Assembly: GCA_017311185.1 (NCBI GenBank)
Contig: JAESUZ010002553.1
Span: forward strand, 744,001 to 808,000
DNA from: Proteles cristata cristata
Taxonomy: Eukaryota; Chordata; Mammalia; Carnivora; Hyaenidae
DNA: 64,000 nt
Reading direction: 5' to 3'
A program made the position numbers and the translations under genes. The notes below the pieces were generated by a model. It saw only the letters and a list, made by a program, of their open reading frames with translations. It did no database searches and was not told the origin of the DNA. Shown piece by piece: positions 57,901 to 64,000 of the stretch (position 1 is the stretch's first letter; every line of letters starts with the position of its first letter).

Positions 57901-59873
57901 AAACAAAAGTTGGAATCAGAGAGCTCTGCAGTCCTGACCAGGCATTGCCCTGTTGTGCCCTTTGCTGGTTGTTTTCTGTCTATCTTCTCTTCAGTGCCGA
58001 TTACCTGGGAATGAGGCCAGATGTGGGTCCTGCTTTTTAGAGAGTTTCCTTCAGCTCCCCTCTGCTTGCTCCCACCCCCTAATACAGGGACCATTGTGAC
58101 CACTCAGAACCTGCACCACCCCTTCTAGATTGCTGTAGATAGTTGGGACCCAGGAGCCTGGATGGTACTCAACAGCCCAAGCCCCTTGCCAGGGTCTGTG
58201 TGCAAACGCATCTGGCATTGAGCAGTGGCCAATGAGGGCTGTGTGGGCAGTGAGGACAGAGCTTAGAGGTGAGGGCTGGATGTCAGCCCTCTGTGTTGTT
58301 GGACAGAACCAGGGGAGGAAAGGGCAGTAGGATGGGTCACAAGCCAGGAGTTAGTTGGGTGACAGGGTCCAGCTTTCCCTAAGTCTCCATGTTCCAGTGC
58401 TGAGCTCTGAGGAGGAAATTCTAAATGTGTGGTAAGCATCCCAGGTTTATCTATTAAGATAGAGGAGTAGACCCATTTCATAGCTTGTTAGCATGCTATA
58501 ACCGAAGTGTCTAGACCTATACTAGACAGGCCTCCCCTTGTATTCTTTGTCTTCAGCCTATTAGGGCACATGCTGGCGTAAGTCTGCTTGAGACATAAGC
58601 TTGGGGCAGTCTGATTTTACTGCTCAGAGTGAGAAAGATCAGAGAGAAGTGCTTTCTGCTGAATGGAAGGCGAGGCTGGCAGCTGAATCCCCCACCCCAG
58701 CCTTTTCAAGATCCCTAGAGCTTCTCCATTGAAGCATTTGCCCCCTCAACGGAATGTGGCTCTCTGGGGAAAGAGCTGTTACAGTTCCAGAATCTTCCAG
58801 CCTTGGGATGCTGGCATTGGCATGTACTCTCCTAGTGGCAAATCTGTGACCTTGCGAAGCTGACTGGGTAGGGGGCCTGCTCTATTTTATTACGATCATC
58901 ACTCAAACCAAACCCAAGCGGTCACCTTACACCAATACAGGTCTGTAGGGAACAAATCTTCCTTCTCTGTCTTGGCACAGACATTTGTGCTGTTGGATTC
59001 CCAAAGTGCTGTTCGTTTAAAGCCGGAGTCACTTGCATCGTTTAAGGAAAGGATTAAATATCACTGTGTTCTTTGCCCTGAGTGAATAAAAAAGAGACAT
59101 CTTCAAAATGATGATTTATTTTTATAAAAACCCCCAATAATATTATTAAACATGTTCATGCTGATGAAATAAACTTTTCAAAGTAATATGGAAAAAATGA
59201 TTTCATTTAAACACCTTTTAGCCAAAAAAACATATGCTGCTGGTTAAGCAGTACAGGAGTGGAGACTTTTGCAAAGCTGGCCTGCACATCTTGAGGTCTG
59301 TGGTTCGGCCACCAGCCCCACCATTGACTCAGGATTCAGCTGGGGCGGAACCCAGCAGGCAGGCAGACCCATGTCTCCTGGCAGGTCTCCAGAACGCAGG
59401 CAGGTTTGCCCAAGCGGGCAGGGAAGTGACTGAGGATGCACGTGGACGACTGTGCAAACTTCTCTGCAGAAGCAGCCTGCCAAGCCGCGCCACAGGCTCC
59501 CAAGGCTTCAGGTGTCCAGCGCACTGACCGATTTATGACTGATGCGTGCATTTCTGTGTTCAGGCTGCCCACAAATCAGAACCATAAATAACTGCCAAAG
59601 AAGAGGACCCTTCTCCCTTCTCTGCAGTGACTTCATTTTACAATATCAGGAAATCTCATCATAGGTAAGCAGTGTGCCCTAAACGTTAGCATTAGCTGCA
59701 TGTCTTTGCAAATAAACAAGAGGAAGCAGACTCCTTCAAGCAACCCTGGAGAGGCCTGTGTAAGAATGTATACATTCATTTATAGTTTATCATGAGCCAA
59801 TTGTGTGCCAATCAGTTAGAGCAAGAGGCTTGAACCAGCAAGGATCAGAAGGGTGGGCTGAGCTGGAACAAAT
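54937..59873. other. Longest stretch without recognised repeats
   Basis: About 4.9 kb of ordinary-composition DNA. I recognise no dispersed repeat or gene, apart from a doubtful MIR-like patch near 56950-57010. Open frames (for example 55654-55878 minus, 56421-56771 plus, 57804-58040 plus) show no known domain. AT-rich segments such as 59100-59230 could be conserved non-coding DNA, but this cannot be judged from one genome. Confidence 0.5.
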
Positions 59874-59889
59874 GAAATGCTGGTCTCTT

Positions 59890-60057
59890 TCTCTATTTAT
59901 ATATCAATATATCTATATATTAGATATACATAGAGATATATAGATATGAATAGATATAATATATAGATAGATATAGATCTCTCTATGTGTGTGTGTATAT
60001 ATATATATACAGATATATATCATTATATGTCATATATGCATATATATATCATTATAT
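59890..60057 (+). repeat. AT-rich (TATAGA)n-type microsatellite
   Basis: Irregular TATA/TAGATA units with a short GTGTGT patch. Confidence 0.9.
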
Positions 60058-60320
60058 TGCATACCTGAAAATAATGCAACACTGTTAAATGTCAAGTATC
60101 TTTCCTCTGGCAACCATTAGTTTATTCTCTATATTAAAGAGTCCTGTTTTTTTGCTTGTCTCTTTTTCTTCATTTGTTTGTTTCTTAAATTCTGATATGA
60201 ATGAAATCATATGGTGTTTGTCTTTCTCTGTGTGACTTATTTCACTTAGCATTATATCCTGTAGATCCATGTTGTTACAAATGGCAAGATTTCACTCTTT
60301 TTTATGTTCAAGTAGTATTC

Positions 60321-60325
<5 letters not shown>

Positions 60326-60366
<41 letters not shown>
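60326..60366 (+). repeat. (TG)n microsatellite
   Basis: 41 bases of perfect TG inside the L1. A similar expansion occurs at the equivalent L1 position at 15681-15712. Confidence 0.96.
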
Positions 60367-60368
<2 letters not shown>

Positions 60369-60894
60369 CATATCTTTACCTATTTCTCTCTTGATGGACA
60401 CTTAGGTTGTTTTCATATCTTGGCTATCATAAATAATGCTGAAGTAAACATAGGGATGCATATATCTTTTTGAATTAGTATTTTTGTTATCTTAGGGTAA
60501 ATACCCAGTAGTGGCATTACTAGATTATGTGGTAATTCTATTTTTTATTTTTGAGGAATCTTCATACTGTCTTTCACAGTGGTGGCACCAATTTGCATTC
60601 CCATGAATAATGTACGACGTACCCCTTTACACCTTTCAGAATGGCTCACATAAAAAACTTGAAGACATAGTAAGTGTTGAAGAGGATGTAGAGAGGAAGG
60701 AAATGCTGGTCTTTCACTTTGGTTTTGTAGCCTGTTGACTCACTGAATAACAATCTTGGTGAAAGTTACTTTTGGCCTCATGCTTCTGTCTTTACCAATG
60801 CAGTCATGCAGCTTAAGAGCACTCAATGCCCTGCTGCACACATTGGCTATAAACAGTGACAATAAGATTTGACAAAGCTTAACATAATTTATTT

Positions 60895-61085
60895 TGTTTA
60901 ACAACTACTTAAACAGCTCTTACCAAGTACTATTCTAAGCACTTATAAATACTCATTTAACCCATGGATTGGGTAGTATATTTTCCCCATCCTACACGTG
61001 GAGAAACTAACAAAGAGTAGTTCAGATATTTGCTCAAGGTCGCTTAGCTAAGACATGGTGAGCTGGGATTGAAGCCTAGACGGGG
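60895..61085 (-). repeat. MIR element, antisense
   Basis: CCAAGTACTATTCTAAGCAC, AATACTCATTTAACCCATGG, CACGTGGAGAAACTAACAAA and TGCTCAAGGTCGCTTAGCTA follow an antisense MIR. Confidence 0.82.
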
Positions 61086-61607
61086 TGACCAATCATCTGG
61101 AATTGTCCAGTCCTGATGGATTTCCTGGGTCATGGAACTTTTAGTGCGAAAACAGGACAGTCCCATGGCAAATACTGGCAGTTGGTCACTCTAGAAGTTC
61201 AGCTTCCAAGTCTGTGGCAGTTGTTAGAACCCACCACTTCTTTCTGAATTCTTCTGGAATCATTGGCTAAAGGTCAGCTTACTTCAAAGATTACCCTCTA
61301 GTTCCTGTTTCTGGTAGGTGTGGACATAAGATTGGGAGATGTGTGGCCTATGCGGGTTCTGGGAAGGGAGAGACTCTGTATGTTTTGGAGCCAACACTGA
61401 ATCCATCAGTCTGTCCCACATCAGTGGGTTTAGTGTACTTGCTCCTGAGAACAGTGTGCAGTGTCCTACTTTGTTTCTCTCAACAAAGGGAATAGTGACT
61501 GAAAAGATAAATCTAATTAGCATTTGTCAATTTTGATGAATTTCAAACTGTACTTTCAAATATACAGTACTTGAGACCAAAAGGTGAGTCCTTCCAGAGC
61601 TAGAGTC
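61086..61607. other. Single-copy stretch
   Basis: No gene or repeat recognised. The two overlapping small frames (61284-61523 minus, 61339-61536 plus) have no support. Confidence 0.5.
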
Positions 61608-61974
61608 AGCTCGAGCAGCCCTAACATATTAGTGTAGACTGAGTGGCTTAATGAACACATATTTATTTCTCCCAGTTCTGGAAGCCAAGAAGTCCAAAAT
61701 CAAGGTGCCCAGAGGACTGGTGTCTGGTGAGACCTACTTTCTGGTTTTCAGAAGGCCATCTACTTACCCTCACATGATGGAAAGCAGAGAGAGGAATCAA
61801 ACTTTCTCATGTCTTTTCTTAAAAAGGCACTAATCACATCGTGAGGGGGTTCACCCTCATGACCTAATCTAAACCTAATTACCTTTCAAAGACTCCATCT
61901 CCATATACGGTCACACTGGAGATTTGGGTTTCAAATATGAATTTTGAGGAGACAAAAATACTCAGTCTATAACG
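61608..61974 (-). mobile_element. MLT1/MST-type (ERVL-MaLR) solo LTR
   Basis: Antisense order: GAGTGGCTTAATGAACACAT, TTCTCCCAGTTCTGGAAGCC, AAAATCAAGGTGCCCAGAGG, GGGGGTTCACCCTCATGACC, AACCTAATTACCTTTCAAAG, ACTCAGTCTATAAC. This is a complete MaLR LTR without internal sequence. Confidence 0.88.
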
Positions 61975-62339
61975 CCTTCCTGCTCCTTCCTCCCCAGCCA
62001 GTGCTCATGAGCAATCTGGGGAAGAAGACCAAGTATTCTTTGACCAGACTGCTTGTTTGTTTTGGGCAGACATGTCCACACTGGGCCCCACAGAACTTCA
62101 GCTCTTTGTGATGGAGGAGTTCACCTCTTCAGCCCTTAATCAGAGCATGGACTCCTTGTTGTGCAGGCTTTGTTTTTATATCATGAACAATGCTCAGAGG
62201 AATCAGAGCAGAGAAGAATCTTAAATGTTCCAGGAATCATATTCAAGAAAAGAATCCTCATCTGGTCATAACTTCCACATGTGTTCTCAGTAGAAAATCA
62301 CCTAATTCTCATTTTCCAGTGTTTTTTTTTTCATGCTAT
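61975..62339. other. Single-copy stretch
   Basis: No gene or repeat recognised. Confidence 0.5.
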
Positions 62340-62490
62340 AGAACTTAGGGTCATGCACCTTGGGTATGAATCTAGCTGTACCACTTACTACTGTGTGGTT
62401 TTATTTGACCCTTGGTTTCCTCATCTCTAAAATGGGGATACTAATGCCTACCTCGCATGACTAGTTATAATCTGAGCAGTGCACCCAGCT
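62340..62490 (+). repeat. MIR element
   Basis: GGGTATGAATCTAGCTGTAC, CACTTACTACTGTGTGGTTT, CCCTTGGTTTCCTCATCTCT and AAAATGGGGATACTAATGCC match the MIR core. Confidence 0.85.
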
Positions 62491-62831
62491 TAGCCCCAAA
62501 CCCGCAGATGCTATTCATTGCAAGGTGCTCTGAGGCCTCTCAGAACTTACCTATGAGGATAAAGCCTGATCAATGACTGGTAATCCCTACACACATTTTG
62601 TTTAGCAATGAAACCTGTAAATGTGTATTATTTTTTTCTGAATAGGTAATATATTCACATAGGACAGATATGCAAGCATATGCAGTGGAAAGTCTGGCTC
62701 CTACCATTGTTCCTGGACTCCTCTGACTCCTTTCTCCAGAAGTAAATGTATTATTTTCAGACCCATCTTTGGCCTACATGAGCAGAAACATATATTCCTT
62801 AATCTTTCCCCCCTTTTATACACAAAGGGTT
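62491..62831. other. Single-copy stretch
   Basis: No gene or repeat recognised. Confidence 0.45.
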
Positions 62832-62844
62832 ATGCCTTTTTTTT

Positions 62845-63039
62845 TTTAATTTCTAGGAGAGAGAGAGACAGCGTGAGCAGGAGGGTCAGAGAGAGAGGGA
62901 GTCACAGACTCGAAGCAGGCTCCAGACTCCGAGCTGGCAGTCAGCACAGAGCCCGACGCGGGGCTCGAACCCACGAACCGCGAGATCATGACCTAAGCGA
63001 AAGTCGGAAGCTTAACCAACTAAGCCACCCAGGCGCCCC
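62845..63039 (-). mobile_element. Young carnivore SINE, later flanked by an L1
   Basis: The antisense copy ends in CCACCCAGGCGCCCC and has the CGACTTTCGCTTAGGTC-type diagnostic stretch and an intact B box. Target duplication ATGCCTTTTTTT begins at 62832 and 63040. Confidence 0.95.
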
Positions 63040-63052
63040 ATGCCTTTTTTTA

Positions 63053-63686
63053 TTTTTTTTTATTTTTATTTTTTTCATATTGTTTGCTGCTTTTTTTTTT
63101 TTTTTACAAATAGTTTATTGTCAAATTAGTTTCCACATAACACCCAGAGCTCATCCCCACAAGTGCCCTCCTCCATGCCCACTCCTCCTCCCCCCCACAT
63201 CCACCAGTCCTCAGTTTTTGTCAGCATTCAAGAGTCTCTCATGGTTTGCCTCTCCCCCTTTCCCCCACCATTTCCGCCCTTCTTCTCCCCCTTGGTCCTC
63301 TGTTAAGCTCCTCCTAATCCTCCTATACGTGCACACATATGATATTTGTCTTTCTCTGCCTGACTTATTTCGCTCAGCATAACACCCTCAAGGTCCATCC
63401 ATGTTGCTACACATGGCCAGATTTCATTGTTTCTCATTGCCATGTAGTATTCCATGGTATAGATAAACCACATCTTCTTGATCCATTCATCTGTTGATGG
63501 ACACTTAGGCTCTTTCCATGTTTTAGCTATTGTGGAGAGTGCTGCTATGAACATTGGGGTACATGTGCTCCTATGCCTCAGCATTTCTGTATCCCTTGGG
63601 TAAATTCCTAGCAGTGCTATTGCTGGGTCATAGGGGAGTTCTATTGTTAGTTTCCTTAGGAACCTCCACACTGTTTTCCAGAGGAC
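63053..63686 (-). mobile_element. 5'-truncated felid LINE-1, possible 3' transduction
   Basis: The plus strand runs T-rich tail (to 63075), CATATTGTTTGCTGC (63076-63090), T15 (63091-63105), ACAAATAGTTTATTGTCAAA (the L1 3' end shared with 28.26 kb), 3' UTR and the ORF2 C-terminus up to CCAGAGG. The perfect 17-bp duplication CCCCATGCCTTTTTTTA lies at 63036-63052 and 63687-63703. It includes the last four bases of the neighbouring SINE, so the L1 came second. Confidence 0.94.
63303..63680 (-). pseudogene. LINE-1 ORF2 C-terminal fragment
   Basis: About 125 residues of the ORF2p C-terminus are open in one frame. They start near [16 protein letters not shown], pass through [18 protein letters not shown] and [20 protein letters not shown], and end [14 protein letters not shown] before a stop. 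All catalytic domains are absent because of 5' truncation. The initiating Met of the open frame comes from flanking DNA. Confidence 0.9.
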
Positions 63687-63703
63687 CCCCATGCCTTTTT
63701 TTA

Positions 63704-64000
63704 AAACTTAGTATATATTGGAGATTGTTTCGTGCAGAAACTAGATTTTAATTTATTTCTAGCTCTCTGATATTCTGTTGTATGGATTGACATGCCTACA
63801 ACCTCTTATCTGTAATTCCTAACTGAAAAAAATCTATGAAAACCAAAAATTTTTCTAAGTTTGTGGCAAACTCATTTGGTGGCAAAATATGGCTTGGACT
63901 GAGTGGAGTTGTATTTCTCCCACTAGGTATGACTGTTCATATTTTTTCTGCAGAAATATTAATCTATTTGATTACTGAATATTGCCCCAGAACCCTCTGG
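63704..64000. other. Single-copy stretch to window end
   Basis: No gene or repeat recognised. Confidence 0.45.

Larger units (their letters stand above)
59874..60712 (-). mobile_element. LINE-1 insertion with internal inversion
   Basis: The direct repeat GAAATGCTGGTCT at 59874-59886 and 60700-60712 bounds the segment. Inside are an AT-rich tract (59890-60057), a short plus-oriented L1-tail-like piece (60058-60100), minus-oriented L1 3' sequence (about 60101-60625, with a (TG)n at 60326-60366) and a plus-oriented ORF2 piece (60626-60699). The last two abut at nearly neighbouring points of the L1 map, as in twin-priming inversions. The small left piece is not explained by that model and may be a separate insertion. 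Confidence 0.65.

Noticed and set aside
10766..61974. Coding endogenous retrovirus linked to the MaLR LTRs
   Set aside because: All four LTRs are solitary. No gag, pol or env text lies beside any of them.
1..64000. CRISPR arrays, operons, bacterial or phage features
   Set aside because: Repeats are microsatellites or eukaryotic retroelements. There are no regularly spaced repeats and no dense coding; the window is clearly mammalian.

Overview
The window is carnivore nuclear DNA, most probably from a cat-family (felid) genome. The evidence is about twenty copies of a tRNA-derived carnivore SINE with a GGGGCGCCTGGGTGGCTCAG head and the felid-style tail, plus LINE-1 copies whose 3' ends match each other and have the carnivore look. 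I recognise no host protein-coding exon, RNA gene or CRISPR array. All long reading frames belong to LINE-1, and the remaining open frames are short, isolated and unlike any protein I know.

Layout. 1-10.7 kb is mostly single-copy DNA with SINEs, old L2 and MIR pieces, and a striking 71-bp inverted duplication (2341-2411 and 3921-3991). 10.7-19.7 kb is a graveyard of an MLT1-type LTR, L2, a 5'-truncated felid L1 (12.2-13.2 kb) and old L1s invaded by another L1 and SINEs. 19.9-22.7 kb is mostly single-copy.

The centre (22,996-38,206) is one nested structure. An old, essentially full-length minus-strand L1 is bounded by a short direct repeat at 22986-22995 and 38207-38216. It was later invaded by four SINEs, a CAG...CTG-ended DNA transposon (25282-25908), and a younger full-length felid L1 of 7.1 kb (28244-35348) with a perfect 16-bp target duplication. 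The younger L1 has a 2.1-kb 5' UTR with a duplicated 195-bp CpG-rich unit. Its ORF1 and ORF2 are each broken by small deletions, so it cannot encode an intact retrotransposition machinery.

38-54 kb alternates single-copy DNA with SINEs, L2, MIR, MER5A/MER20-type hAT copies, MaLR LTRs and an old L1. 54.9-59.9 kb is the longest stretch in which I recognise no repeat. The end holds an L1 with internal inversion (59.9-60.7 kb), a MaLR LTR, and a SINE into whose edge a 5'-truncated felid L1 jumped (63.05-63.69 kb), possibly carrying a 15-nt 3' transduction.

Nothing here looks like a new biological system. The value is in retrotransposon history: insertion order, target duplications, young SINE copies that may be polymorphic, and an unexplained inverted duplication. 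Nearly all L1s lie on the minus strand, which would fit (but does not prove) an intron of a plus-strand gene. Repeat boundaries and family names were read by eye and are approximate unless a target duplication fixes them.
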